Assembly: GCA_034440575.1 (NCBI GenBank)
Contig: JAOTOL010001547.1
Span: 1,472,001 to 1,536,000 of the forward strand
Direction: 5' to 3'
Source: Imbricaverruca yamaguchii
Lineage: Eukaryota; Arthropoda; Thecostraca; Neoverrucidae
DNA length: 64,000 bases
Made by a program: the position numbers and the translations under genes. Of this stretch, positions 47,572-59,022 are shown one piece after another (the stretch's first letter is position 1; each line of letters starts with the position of its first letter). Below the pieces are notes generated by a model. It was not told the origin of the DNA. It was given only the letters and a program-made list of their open reading frames with translations, and did no database searches.

Positions 47572-48915
47572 TTAACACGCACTCTGGAGGAGGGGGGGGG
47601 GGCGAAATCCGCCCACTCCTCCGGTTTTTTCGTAGATAACTCCAGATTTTACCGGCTGATATACGCCATCATTTGTGTACCTACTAATAAATAACCAGCG
47701 CGTTGTTTAAAGTAAGAAAAATGAAAATTGACCGAACATGTTTTGAGTTAGGGGTCGCTAAAGTCAAAAGGTTTCTCAGCGCTAGACCACAAATATCGGC
47801 GCGGATGCGCTTCCCGTATATTGGGGAAATGAAGTGTTCTTGGTAAAACTAGCGACTTGTTTGATGTGCATTGTCATGCTATATTGTTTCAAAGTCATGT
47901 CAGGTCACCGAGGTCAAGTCAGGTCAAGTTCATGACAGGTTAGCACACGCACTGGAGGGGGATGGTGAAATCAGCCCACCCCTCCGATTTTTCGTACATA
48001 ACTCCATATTGTATGGACCAATAAACGCCATGTTTTACGTACCTCCTTAGACATGACCGGCACATTGTCTAGAGCAAGAAAAATGAAAATCGGCTGAAAA
48101 TTTTTCAAGTTGGGGGCCGTTAAAATAAAATCAATTTGTAGCGCCAGACCACAAAAGTCGTGGCTGATGCGCTTCCCGTATATTGGCAAAAGGGAAGTGT
48201 TCTTGACAACACTAGCGACTTGATTGATGCATATTGTTATGCTATGTAATTCAAAAGTAATGTTAGGCCGCTGAGGTCAAGTCAGGTCAAGTTCATGACA
48301 ACAGGCTAATGGAGCCAAACGTGGTCAACTGGAATGTTGTCATAAAAGTAAATGACTGTCATGCGATTGTCACTTTGCATGTTGTCCCTTACACATCCCG
48401 AAATCTATTGATTGCCATTGGGTGCCTAAGCATTTCCATACTTTATTTATGTATTTCACTCCTTTCTTTGCGAAGCCGATTGAGCTGGGCCGCCCAACGG
48501 ACCAGTTGGGTGGGCAGCCCGGTTCCGGTAACTGGAGCAGGTAATGACCTGATAAAGTGCTCCTATATAGGTGACCTGAGGTCAAATGGCGGATCTGGCA
48601 TCTGTATTGCATCATTAGTAATGTCCAAAACATCATTAATGCCAATTTTGGAGCATTTAAACACAATCACAGCGATCCATAACAATGACAAGCCAAGCCA
48701 CGGAAACCAGAACATTTTGTTATTTCGACCTTTTTTGACCTCGAAGATATTGACCTAAGGTCATGAAATTTGCACACAATAGAGATTACTATCGTGCCCA
48801 TCCATCCTGCTAATCTCATTGCTCTAGCCTTAATAGGAGCCGAGATCTTATGGGGGCGGAATCCGCCCCCCTCCAGTGCGCGTAGTTTTCAGAGGCCCTC
48901 CAGGGCGCGTGTTAA
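47572..48915. mobile_element. TTAA-flanked non-autonomous element with internal tandem duplication
   Basis: The element is bounded by TTAA (47572-47575 and 48912-48915). The left end CACGCACTCTGGAGG and the reverse-complemented right end CACGCGCCCTGGAGG match at 13 of 15 positions. Inside, about 360 bases (47576-47940) are repeated directly at 47945-48300. Shared blocks include CGCTTCCCGTATATTGG, GTGTTCTTG and GGTCAAGTCAGGTCAAGTTC. An inner copy of the end motif lies at 48845-48890. No transposase frame is seen. Confidence 0.65.
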
Positions 48916-50290
48916 AGAAGACGTTCCCACTTGATGTGGGCTCATGCGATAAAATGGCACTGGATGATACAGGGACGCAGGCAAGGGCGCAATCAAGGGA
49001 GGGAGAAGCGCACGAGTCCGTGTCCTTAGCAAGCAAATGGCACTGAGTAGCCCTGAAGAATATCAATAATTATTTAACGTGCCCTCGGGTAGTGGCGAAC
49101 CCAGGCATGTTGACAGGGGAGGGGTAGCTTATTGTATTTGGACGTTTGCTCATCAACTTTTTGACTTTTCACTTTTTGTCCTTCGACGTCTTGCCTTTCA
49201 GCTTTTTGTTCTGGAACCCACTTCCTGGACGGTCAGATCAGCTCAACTCTCCGCAGTTGACATCAGTATAAGGCGTCGTTGAAGGCGCTGGAAGGGAAAG
49301 AGCAAAAGGCGGGCTACGGGGCTTCCATGTTGCAGCTATAAGATCATTCACAAGATCATCATGCTGATGCGGGAGAAACGTATGGGCTCATTGCAGCCGC
49401 GCGCACTAGACAGTTCGTGGAGACGTACTCCATTCTGAGTTCAATTTTGGCAGAAGTACAGGAATTTCGCACATAAGTACAGCCTACTTTGATAACTTGG
49501 CACTTCGTTTTAAATATGTGTTTCAGATGTGGCGGATTCTGCAGATAACCTAATTAAAAAATACCTACAACTTTGGCATACGAATACTAACTACAAAGCG
49601 CACAATCTGATCATGCCGAAATCGGTAGCCATTACCAAATACGGTGCGTGTATCTCAAACTTAAATGCACACATTGTCGAAATAGCATACTGGTGGCACG
49701 GTGAATGGGTGTTCTGCTTACCTCACAGCTTCGCCACCCAGTTGATTCCACATGTCACGCTCGCATTGAGCTGGTCAATCGCCCCGCCCTGGGGAACTCA
49801 TGGCATGTGGCACAGCGACACAACCACGTGGCTATCGGTCCAATTTCACAGATACTTGCGCAGGCACGATACGTGCAGCCACGAGGCACATCTTTCGACC
49901 ACAGTTCACAAGCGCTTCAGAAAAAAATATTGTCATGAAAGTGCGCATACATGAATTGAAAACCACATGTTTGCACCCGAACTTGGAAATTGGGACGCTG
50001 GTATGAAAACAAGTGTTACAAAGTAGGTTCACGGTTTCATGACGGTGGGTTCGGGCCGCATCAGGTTGAACACCTCACGCGATTTGAGTTGTACATACAT
50101 AGAAGTAGACTCCCCGAGGTTTGCTCTCGTTCGTAGATAAGCCTAATATGCCCGTATAAGATGTCATTGCACGGACCTTAAAAATGGACAAGCGAGGACA
50201 CAGAGGCTGCAGATGTTCCGCTCTACGCTGCAGACAGAGGATAAGACACCGCTGGAATTGCAGGCGTGTGCACTGCTGCAACTGTCACTG
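48916..50290. other. Intergenic, no supported gene
   Basis: An open frame of 141 residues at 49529-49954 has no recognisable domain and no G/C third-position bias. Nothing else stands out. Confidence 0.5.
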
Positions 50291-50426
50291 TCAGGCATCA
50301 ACGGCAGTGTCATACTGCCAGGCATCAATGTCATTGCGATGCTATCCGGTATCACTGTGAGAGTCACGATGTTGGATATCACTGTCAGTGCCATACTGCC
50401 AGGTATCACTGCCATGTCATGCTAGC
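50290..50426 (+). repeat. 27-bp degenerate tandem repeat
   Basis: Five successive 27-base units begin GGCATCAACGG, GGCATCAATGT, GGTATCACTGT, GATATCACTGT and GGTATCACTGC. The period is a multiple of three, so one frame shows a 9-residue pseudo-repeat (GITV..ML type). Confidence 0.8.
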
Positions 50427-51861
50427 AGATCTCGCCGTCAGAATTAAGGAATGTCGGCTTACAATCGTTTGGCAAGAACGTAAAATTACAACCGCGCACA
50501 ACTTTGTTCTTTAAATTTAAATAGACAGAATGGCAACCAACACGCAGGCGATTTTTCGCTTCACTATTAATGTCATAGCGATCGCAGTTCATGAGTGCCA
50601 CTATGAACACAAAGGAGGCACGTACCCAGTGGGTTGTTACCCCGTCATTACCTCATCGATATCAACATTGCCATTGACTGCCAATATCACAATCTCACGA
50701 TTAGTGCACATATGAATAACCGCAAACCCAAGGCACTAACTACGAGGACGGCTGAGCGGCTCACGACCACTGTGCACAGCACCACCATCGGTGCCCACTG
50801 GTGGTCACAGTAGCACGTCCCACAGACCGCGACCACAGATCCGGGTACGCTCTACGCGGCGGCGATAATCGGCAGGTGTAGCCTCTACAACGGTGGCGGC
50901 AAAGAAGACACAGCTAGCCAAGGCGAGTGTTGGGTTGGAGTAGCCTCTATGACGGTGACGGCAAAGGAGAAACCTATGTAACCCTGAACACGTGCTATCT
51001 AGCAGGGACTAGTCACTCCAATTGGGTGCATGCCGCTATCCCATGCTGCTAACATGTTACACTATCGGAAACAAATACAAAATGCACTAAGCTGAAATCA
51101 CGAACAAGGCATTACGCCTGCCAACTCGGGTGCCGAAAAGATGTACCTGTCTGCCCAGTGCTCTTGCGGTTGAAAATATGAAAGTATTCGAATCCTCTTA
51201 CGATACTATCATCTGTAGTAGCGATGCAGGCTAGATTGTCTTCCCACCATATCTGAATGTCGAAGTAATAACAGCATGTTTAACGTAGAACTGACAGTTC
51301 CGCACATTTGTTCACAAATTGGTAGTCTTGCTGACAGCCGCAGTGATTGGCTTAAAGCGATTACAGTTTTGTGGAAAATTCGGATGTTATGATAGTCATC
51401 TGCACTCAATAAGTTTGAGTACCTTCTTGAAAGCATTCATTTGATGTTAAATCCTGTAATAGATCAAACCATTGCACACTGTGACATCTCTGGGGAAAAC
51501 TGTCCAGAAGTGATCGCGGGCAAAGTGTGCATGTTACAAGGACAAAATTGATCTTACTGGAAATGAGCTTCAAATTTAGAACCTATGAAGAGGCTCTTAT
51601 GTCTTGAAGATTACTCAACCGGGAAAGTCAGAGGTTAAACATGCCAGAGGGGAGTGAGCACTCTGCTCCCCTCAATGTGCTTTCGCCAAATATCTCGGGA
51701 ACCAGTTGAGGTAGACAGCTCAAATTGTGCAGACATCTACATGAGTGGGATGGGTATCTTGCCTTAAAAAACGAACGTCCGGCCATGCATGGCGACATCA
51801 TAAGGACGTCATAAGCGAAGTTCATGAGCGCTCATCTTTTTTTTCTTCTTTTTTCTTTTTT
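50427..51861. other. Intergenic, no supported gene
   Basis: Only short open frames. GTAGCCTCTA-CGGTGGCGGC-AAAG occurs as an imperfect direct duplication at about 50878-50985. Confidence 0.5.
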
Positions 51862-52189
51862 TTAAATCAATTTAATCCGAGTTGTTGTTGGGGTGGCTTG
51901 AGGAACCAGGGTTCTATTGCTAAGCAGAGCTTGTTGCGTGAACCCTGGCCCCACCACCCGATCCATGAACTCCAGTTCAACGGCAGAATTTAGACCGAAA
52001 GTTTAACGTGCCGCCAATGCACCGACACGGCCGCCCGGTAGCTTGACCCCGGCCTTATCGAGCCAGCCAACTGACACTCCCGGCCGGGGGCTAAATGCGA
52101 GCGCGCGAAGCGACTCGAACCCTGTGTTGCCAGGACAGGGGAGACCAGCGCAGGCCAGCGCTCTAACCAACTGAGATACCGGAGCGGCA
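51862..52189 (-). mobile_element. tRNA-derived SINE, full-length copy
   Basis: Read on the minus strand it starts with a tRNA-like head: A-box-like GGTATCTCAGTTGGTTAGAG and, after a GCGCTGG segment, B-box GGTTCGAGTCGC. It continues through a conserved body (ACGTTAAACTTTCGGTC, CAACAAGCTCTGCTTAGCAA) and ends in an A-rich tail, seen as T-rich sequence at 51835-51865 on the + strand. The copies at 52.6 and 58.7 kb have the same length and orientation. Confidence 0.88.
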
Positions 52190-52620
52190 TAATTATCTTG
52201 GATAATTATTAGTTAGCGTTTGCTATGCGAACATTCTGCACCGTAAATATGACCTAATGCATGCTATGCGGAATAGATAAAATATCTAATTGTCCTAAGT
52301 GGCTGAAATAATGACAAAATATGCCCATAAGATATGACTCAAAGATGGCATCAGGGTATACATCGAGAGAGATTGTTCCAGCACTCTCGCCTCAGTTGAC
52401 TCTGATAATACCATCAGATGACTGATGTCAGCTGAATAGGCGGTCTGTCGGACATTACGGGACCACAGTGCTCTTTCAACGCCTTTGATGTTGTGTATTC
52501 GGTCGTATTCGGTCGTATTCGGATCATTGGTGATCAATAGATAGAAAAGTTGATCCTTTATGGTGTCGGCTCGTGACGGCGTGTGGCATGTCTGAGTAAG
52601 TACTCACTGTTACATTAAAG

Positions 52621-52947
52621 CAAATTAATCTCAGTTGTGACTGGGGTGGCTTTAGGAACCAGGGTTCTATTGCTAAGCAGAGCTTGTTGCGTGAACCCTG
52701 GCCCCACCACCCGACACATGAATTCCAGTTCAACGGCAGAATTCTGATCGAAAGTTTAACGTGCCGTCAATGCACCGACATGGCCGCCCGGTAGCTCGTC
52801 CCCGGCATTATCGGGCCAGCTGCCAATTGACACTCCCAGCCGGGGGGGGCTAAATGCGAGCGCGCGAAGCAACTCGAACCTTGTGTTGCCAGGACAGGGG
52901 GGACCAGCGCAGGCCAGCGCTCTACCCAACTGAGCTATCCGGGCGAC
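52621..52947 (-). mobile_element. tRNA-derived SINE, full-length copy inserted in a transposon ORF fragment
   Basis: Same family as 51862-52189. The minus strand starts at CGCCCGGATAGCTCAGTTGG (A-box) with GTAGAGC following and has B-box AAGGTTCGAGTTGC. The body and tail are complete to the CAACTGAGATTAATTTG region. Its head lies directly against the ORF fragment at 52948-53250, which it truncates. Confidence 0.88.
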
Positions 52948-53250
52948 ACATTTTTCATTCCGGCTCTCTTGCACCTCATCAGTGGTACATGACGATCGGG
53001 AATAGGCCGCATCGCATTGGCACCGTGAATCAGGAGCTTGTGCTCGGAGTCGGGCATGTAGAACCATGGATACATATGGATCATCAGCTGAGCTGTATCC
53101 ATTACATACCTGTCATGCCAGTCTGGATCTAAGGGCTCGTATCCTTGCGGAGCAGATAGAATCACCGAAAGACGGACGACGAGACCCTCGTCGATCCCAG
53201 TGATTTCGCTGAATGCAGCCGAGTCTCTGAAGGAACGCCAAGCCACGTTT
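52948..53250 (-). pseudogene. Fragment of an arthropod transposon-associated ORF
   Basis: The minus-strand frame reads WRSFRDSAAFSEITGIDEGL, then YVMDTAQLMIHMYPWFYMPD and SEHKLLIHGANAMRPIP. The WYxMPxxxHKxLIHGA block is familiar from large uncharacterised ORFs that recur in arthropod and cnidarian repeats. After that block another frame of the same DNA encodes DEVQESRNEK, which is how that family continues (S-E-E-x-Q-E-x-R-N-K). This implies a one-base frameshift. The SINE at 52621-52947 then cuts the fragment. The family assignment is from memory of the motif and the function is unknown to me. Confidence 0.55.
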
Positions 53251-54300
53251 AGTCGCTAGACGTACCCTACCACCCCGCACGTGGCTGATCCATGATAAGA
53301 CCAAGTCTCTACCGGAACTGCTTTCTTTTCTTTGCAATTTCTGCTTTCCTTCTTTCACACGCGTCTTTTTTTCGCGACTGCCTTAATTTCTTGAAGGCCT
53401 CAAAGCATCAATTCGCGTGAATGCGGGGGCAGGTTAGTGCGCGAGACCATTTATCAGACGAGGTGTGCACCCACGGATGGTGCATGTCATGCTGTTGCCG
53501 ACATTGGTCTGAACATTAGTCACTTCGTCGTCAATAGTAGCCAGTTGAAGATTGGACGCCGCTCGGAGACCGACACCGTCTGCTGCGGTGTCGTGGGTCG
53601 GCCTCCGCGGACGTGTCTCCGATTCAACACCGTCGCCCTATTCCGGGAGGCATCTGCTGTCGCGCACCCGTACTGCATCCGCAACGGCCGGCAGAAGCTG
53701 GCCGGAGACGGCGTTGGGTTGGTCCTGACGCAAGTGCCGCCTATCGCCAGAGGGCACCAGAGAGGTACCGGACATATTTTGTTCTGCAGCGTAATTGCCG
53801 TCTCCCGTGCGCTTGCATACAGATTATGTTGTGGCCCCGACAAGTCCTTATTTGAAGTGAAGCATCGCCGAAGTGTACGCGCTGGATCACGTCGACGGCT
53901 TGTCGGCAGGTGAAGCTGAGTCGTTGCGGCTGACAGACCACAGGCAGGCCACTGCGTCGTATGATACAGGAGAACCTGCAGATCTACCTCAGCTAACGTT
54001 TCGGTTATTTGCATGCTGCTGACTGCCGGATAGCACTCTACCTTGACCTCATGCAACATTCCATAGGCAGACTGGGCATCTGTCTTCGCCGCATCATTCG
54101 TCACTCGGCGGACCGTACGGCAGCCGTGCACAGATAGGTCAACTGACACACACTGCCAGGGTCCGCACTCCTGACACGCTGTAACAGTTAGCCAACCCAG
54201 GTTGGTCCACTTTAGAGCTTCTAAGAGCCACGCGAATCATGGCCGGTCCGTTCGGTGATGCCCCACCTGTCGCAGCATGAAAGCCGCATCCTTCAGCACC
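53251..54300. other. GC-richer intergenic stretch, overlapping open frames
   Basis: A 158-residue + frame (53437-53913) and a 209-residue - frame (53520-54149) overlap almost fully. Neither has recognisable motifs. Long antisense open frames in GC-rich DNA often arise by lack of stop codons, so I do not call a gene. Confidence 0.45.
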
Positions 54301-54314
54301 AGCACTTTTCCTTG

Positions 54315-54482
54315 TAGCCTCCACGAGCTACAGATAACTATGATGTTGAGTAACTCTTGAGGTTGCCCGTTCCCGGCGTCAGGCAACCTCAAGAGTTACT
54401 CAACTGCATAGTTCTCCGTAGCTCGTGGGAGCTCCGAGGAAAAGAGAACTATGCTTTTGAGTAACTCCTGAGGTTGCCCGGA
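54315..54482. repeat. Foldback hairpin plus a third direct arm copy
   Basis: Arms TTGAGTAACTCTTGAGGTTG-CC (54345-54366) and GGCAACCTCAAGAGTTACTC-AA (54381-54402) are perfect 22-base inverted copies around a 14-base loop. Pairing extends outward with few mismatches to ACGAGCTAC/GTAGCTCGT, about 48 bases per arm. A third copy in the first arm's orientation follows at 54437-54477. Confidence 0.9.
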
Positions 54483-55070
54483 CGCTGAGAACGGGCGCTG
54501 TGCTGGTCGTAGATTCTAGCCAGTCATTATCGCCGTCTCTCCACGGCTTCGTCATCACTACCTGTCTCGGCTTCATCATCACTCACGACGTGTTCACCAT
54601 GCTCCAAGGACACGTAGAACACCCCGTCTTCCGAAAGACAAGTCGCACACTGACTTCCGAATTTGTCATGGACTCGCTTACGCTTCACCCACCTTCCTTT
54701 TAAGTTCTTGGCAGTCAAGTCGGTCGCCTTGTTCACGTCCACAATCGACGACTCACTCTGGACATAACCCTGATAGATTTTCTCCTAAATCAACTAAAGC
54801 TGCAACTAAATACACGATAACAGTAGTTGCCACGCCCAAACCCTTTTGCACTGGTTAACAAGCCCACTAATTCCTCTCTGCTCAAGCGCACCTCCGCGTT
54901 CACCGTACGCAAAATCCAGCTACACTGACCCGAACCTTACATGCAAAGACAGCTCCCCTGCCATGGGAAACACTCAGCACGTGGCCTATCTCGACTCAGT
55001 CGCCTCGTCAGTTAGTGGAGTTATTTTTGCATAGCAATCGCTGGATAAGGTTACCCGATCAACGGCTTCA

Positions 55071-55208
55071 GGTTACCCGATCAAGTCAGCCAACGCTTCG
55101 CGGCGTCCGGCTCGGGCTTCTCCGTGCCGCCCGTGCCGGCCACCGCACCGCGCCGCGACCTGTCGGGGTACAGTTGCTCGCTCTCGGTGTCGGGGCAGCT
55201 TCGTGCAG
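55071..55208 (+). CDS. Exon-like coding segment, unidentified (low confidence)
   Basis: After TTCAG at 55066-55070, one frame reads QVSQRFAASGSGFSVPPVPA, then TAPRRDLSGYSCSLSVSGQL, with nearly every codon ending in G or C, like the CPAP3 exons. There is no stop until well beyond 55208. I find no strong donor afterwards. The 21-base segment ahead of it (AGGTTACCCGATCAA) is duplicated at 55048 and 55069, so the acceptor is doubled. No family is recognised. It could be an isolated exon of a neighbouring gene or a GC-rich chance frame. Confidence 0.25.
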
Positions 55209-55904
55209 CTAAATCTCACTGTATGTATGCATTTAGTCAAGGTATTGCTGATTTAATCGGTATTGTTCTCTGGTTGTGCGCTGTTGTGCGTTACAAAAAT
55301 CGCATTGGTACTTGGAGGTACTAAAACGTTGAAGGATCAATGCAATGACGTGTTTGATCAAACATAGCATATTGTGAACCGTTCTATGCATTCTCCAATT
55401 GCTTAACGTAATGAGAATGTTCTCAGCTATCGTTTCCTATTTCACTTGTCCAAGTTTTTAAATCGTGCCTTACTACCTTTATCAGTCGTAGAACTCCGAC
55501 AACATTTAGACACATTTGCATCGTTTTTTTTCTTCACACGTAATGTTGTCCATGTTCGTGAACATGGACAACAGCAAACTAAACTAAAGCAAACTGCCAA
55601 CTTTTTAGCATGGTGAATCGTCTGCAAATATTCATAAGACCCGGTGTGCTTCATGAATTTGCTGATGCAATGACGCCACATATATCGCGTCCAAAAAATA
55701 GTCGATAAATACATCCCTGGCCAGTTTTTTCTTTGAATTAGCACACTGTGCATTGTTCTGGTCGTAAGCTTGTCCGCCACAAACATCCGCGCCAATGCAC
55801 ACTGGAACCAACCCTCCTCACCCCCACCAACGCAGACCAACAACAGTTCGACATGTGGAGAGACAGAGCCCAGACAGCTGCATCTGGCGCTCGTAAAGCA
55901 AGCT

Positions 55905-56112
55905 GCCATCGGGCTGCCATCGTCAAGCTGCCACCAGGCTGCCAACGTCAAACTGCCGCCAGGCTGCCACCAAGCTGCCACCAGGCTGCCAGCGTCAAAC
56001 TGCCGCCAGACTGCCACCAAACTGTCATCAGGCTGCCATCGTCAAGCTGCCACCAGGCTGCCAACAAGCTGCCAACCCGAAGCTGCCACCAGGCTGCCAA
56101 CGTCCAGCTGTC
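55905..56112 (+). repeat. CTGCCACCAGG-based tandem repeat
   Basis: Irregular repetition of CTGCCACCAGG, CTGCCAACGTCAAG and CTGCCGCCAGA in 11-14-base sub-units. The Trp/Gln/Leu-rich open frames across it are artefacts. Confidence 0.85.
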
Positions 56113-56570
56113 GCCGTCGCTGCACACACGTTGGGTCACAACCACGCGCGTGCGCCGCCGTCGCCGCGCCGGCCACCGCGCCGCGTGACATCGCCACTGA
56201 CGCGCGTGACCTTGACCGGGTCACGACCGGCGTCGCGACGACGGACGCGACCGAGGAGTGCCGCCGCGGCCGCCGCCTGTCGGCCGTCACGTGACGCCCA
56301 CGCAGGGTCGCGCAGCCGGACCGCGCGATTAATGCCGGCGCCGACCGGCCGCCAGCGGTGACGCGTCCCGCCGCGAGAGGCCGCTTTGAAGCGGGATTTA
56401 CGGCGGCGCCGGCGCTGGATCCCGGCCGGACAGAGCCTCATCACGCAATCCACGCCGCCTGACGGCGGCCCGCCCCGTCCGCCGCCCGCAATCCCCGCTG
56501 CACAGCCGGCCGAGCATCGTGGTCGGACGACCGCACGAGCTCGTCATCAGCGTCGGTGTCGATGTGTCTG
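56112..56570. promoter_or_regulatory. CpG-rich segment, unassigned
   Basis: Very dense CpG (for example GCGCGTGCGCCGCCGTCGCC, and GGCGGCGCCGGCGCTGG at 56403) stands out from the surroundings and resembles the leader before CPAP3 exon 1. It could be a promoter or first exon of another gene, or mark old GC-rich repeat. Overlapping Arg/Ala/Pro frames in all phases argue against simple coding. Confidence 0.3.
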
Positions 56571-57084
56571 AAGACAACCCCCACAGGACTGCTGTGAATG
56601 TTGTCACTGACGCAGGCGTGCCCTGGTGGTATGTACGTACCTTACTTGGGATACCTTTCGTGGTGCGTAAACACTATAATCTATGCACAGACATTTAGGT
56701 ACGCACATGTGAAGAGAAACATACAATTGCATGTACATGCACTGATGCTAATGCGAAAGCACGAAAGCGCGTACATGACATTCCTGACATGTGATGTGAA
56801 TGATGCGCGTGGCATGCACATGAGCATTATTACAGAACTGTTATAAATTGTTCGATGATAGCGTGCAATACGTTTCTGAAATGAGATCAATTATTTTCCA
56901 TGTATAGAACGCATACTATGCCATTCAACAAACCGTTGTCTTTTACCTCATCACCTTCGTCAAGTTTACATCCTTACCGCAATGCTTGATGTATTGCAGT
57001 TATTGGGATACCTTGTGATTGTCGAAGCCATTTGAATGCACCGGGACGCAGCTAAGTACACTACCAAATCTGGGGAGATGGGAG

Positions 57085-58450
57085 TTACCGGACCTGGCTC
57101 GTGATCCCCCGGCACGGCGCCTTACGTGACCTGGCTCGTGATCCCCCAGCACGGCGCCTTACGTGACCTCGCTCGTGATCCCCCAGCACGGCGCCTTACA
57201 GGACCTCGCTCGTGATCCCCCAGCACGGCGCCTTACGTGACCTCGCTCGTGATCCCCCAGCACGGCGCCTTACGTGACCTGGCTCGTGATCCCCCAGCAC
57301 GGCGACTTACGTGACCTCGCTCGTGATCCCCCAGCACGGCGCCTTACGTGACCTCGCTCGTGATCCCCAGCGGCGCCTTACGTGACCTCGCTCGTGATCT
57401 CCCAGCACGGCGACTTACGTGACCTCGCTCGTGATCCCCCAGCACGGCGCCTTACGTGACCTGGCTCGTGATCCCCCAGCACGGCGCCTTACGTGACCTG
57501 GCTCGTGATCCCCCAGCACGGCGACTTACAGGACCTCGCTCGTGATCCCCCAGCACGGCGCCTACGTGACCTGCTCGCCTTCGTGACCTCGCTCGTGATC
57601 CCCCAGCACGGGCCTTACGTGACCTCGCTCGTGATCCCCAGCCGGCGCCTTACGTGACCTCGCTCGTGATCCCCAGCCGGCGCCTTACGTGACCTGGCTC
57701 GTGATCCCCAGCACGGCGCCTTACGTGACCTGGCTCGTGATCCCCCAGCACGGCGACTTACAGGACCTCGCTCGGATCCCCCAGCACGGCGCCTTACGTG
57801 ACCTCGCTCGTGATCCCAGCACGGCGCCCGTGACCTCGCTCGGATCTCCCAGCACGGCGACTTACGTGACCTCGCTCGTGATCCCCAGACGGCGCCTTAC
57901 GGACCTGGCTCGTGATCCCCAGCACGGCGCCTTACGTGACCTGGCTCGTGATCCCCAGCACGGCGACTTCAGGACCTCGCTCGGATCCCCAGCCGGCGCC
58001 TTACGTGACCTCGCTCGTGTCCCAGCACGGCGCCTTACGTGACCTGCTCGTGATCCCCAGCACGGCGCCTTACGTGACCTCGCTCGTGATCCCCCAGCAC
58101 GGCGCCTTACGTGACCTCGCTCGTGATCCCCCAGCACGGCGCCTTACGTGACCTCGCTCGTGATCCCCCGGCACGGCGCCTTACGTGACCTCGCTCGTGA
58201 TCCCCAGCGGCGCCTCGTGCCTGCTGTGATCCGCAGGACCTGCTCGTGATCCCCAGCACGGCGCCTTACGTGACCTCGCTCGTGATCCCCCGGCACGGCG
58301 CCTTACGTGACCTCGCTCGTGATCCCCCAGCACGGCGCCTTACGTGACCTCGCTCGTGATCCGCCCAGCACGGCGCCTTACAGGACCTCGCTCGTGATCC
58401 GCCCAACACGGCGACTTACAGGACCTCACTCGTGATCCCCCAGTGATTCG
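57085..58450 (+). repeat. 37-bp minisatellite
   Basis: About 36 copies of CCTCGCTCGTGATCCCCCAG plus CACGGCGCCTTACGTGA. Variants carry GGCTCGTG, GGCGACTTAC or ACAGGACC. Units between about 57545 and 58030 contain many one- to several-base deletions, often in the C5 run (CCCC or CCC). Open frames here are artefacts. Confidence 0.95.
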
Positions 58451-58692
58451 CCCAACACGACGCTTTACCGAAATCAGATGACGCAATTACAGGCTCTCGG
58501 TTGCTGAGGAGGCCATATCGCAACGGCGTAAAACGAGCTTTTTATAAATGCTGCATGTGTAACAGAAATTACGCTGCGTTTGCCTGCATGAAAAACATCG
58601 TCACTGTTGCGCTTATGTGCTTATGGATTCGCTTTGCCACCTCAATAACAACACTCTGAACATCACTGTTCCATATTTTTTTTCTGGTTTTT

Positions 58693-59022
58693 TAAAATAA
58701 ATTTGATCCGAGTTGTTGTTGGGGTGGCTTGAGGAGCCAGGGTTCTATTGCTAAGCAGAGCTTGTTGCGTGAACCCTGGCCCCACCACCCGATCCATGAG
58801 CTCCAGTTCAACGGCAGAATTTAGACCGAAAGTTTAACGTGCCGCCAATGCACCGACACGGCCGCCCGGTAGCTCGTCCCCGGCCTCATCTGGCCAGCTG
58901 CCAACTGACACTCCCGGCCGGGGGCTAAATGCGAGCGCGCGAAGCGACTCGAACCCTGTGTTGCCAGTACAGGGGAGACAGGTGCAGGCCAGCGCTCTAA
59001 CCAACTGAGCTACCAGGGCGGC
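58693..59022 (-). mobile_element. tRNA-derived SINE, full-length copy
   Basis: Same family and orientation as the copies at 51.9 and 52.6 kb. The minus strand begins GCCCTGGTAGCTCAGTTGGT (A-box), has B-box GGTTCGAGTCGC, and ends near 58693 in an A/T-rich tail. The right border lies just before the CAACTGGGCTGCATG sequence. Confidence 0.88.

Noticed and set aside
49529..49954. 141-codon open frame starting MADSADNLIKKY
   Set aside because: Protein-like at first glance, but no family resemblance and codon third positions are unbiased.
53437..54149. Overlapping 158- and 209-codon open frames on opposite strands
   Set aside because: No recognisable motif in either, and mutual overlap in GC-rich DNA is expected by chance.
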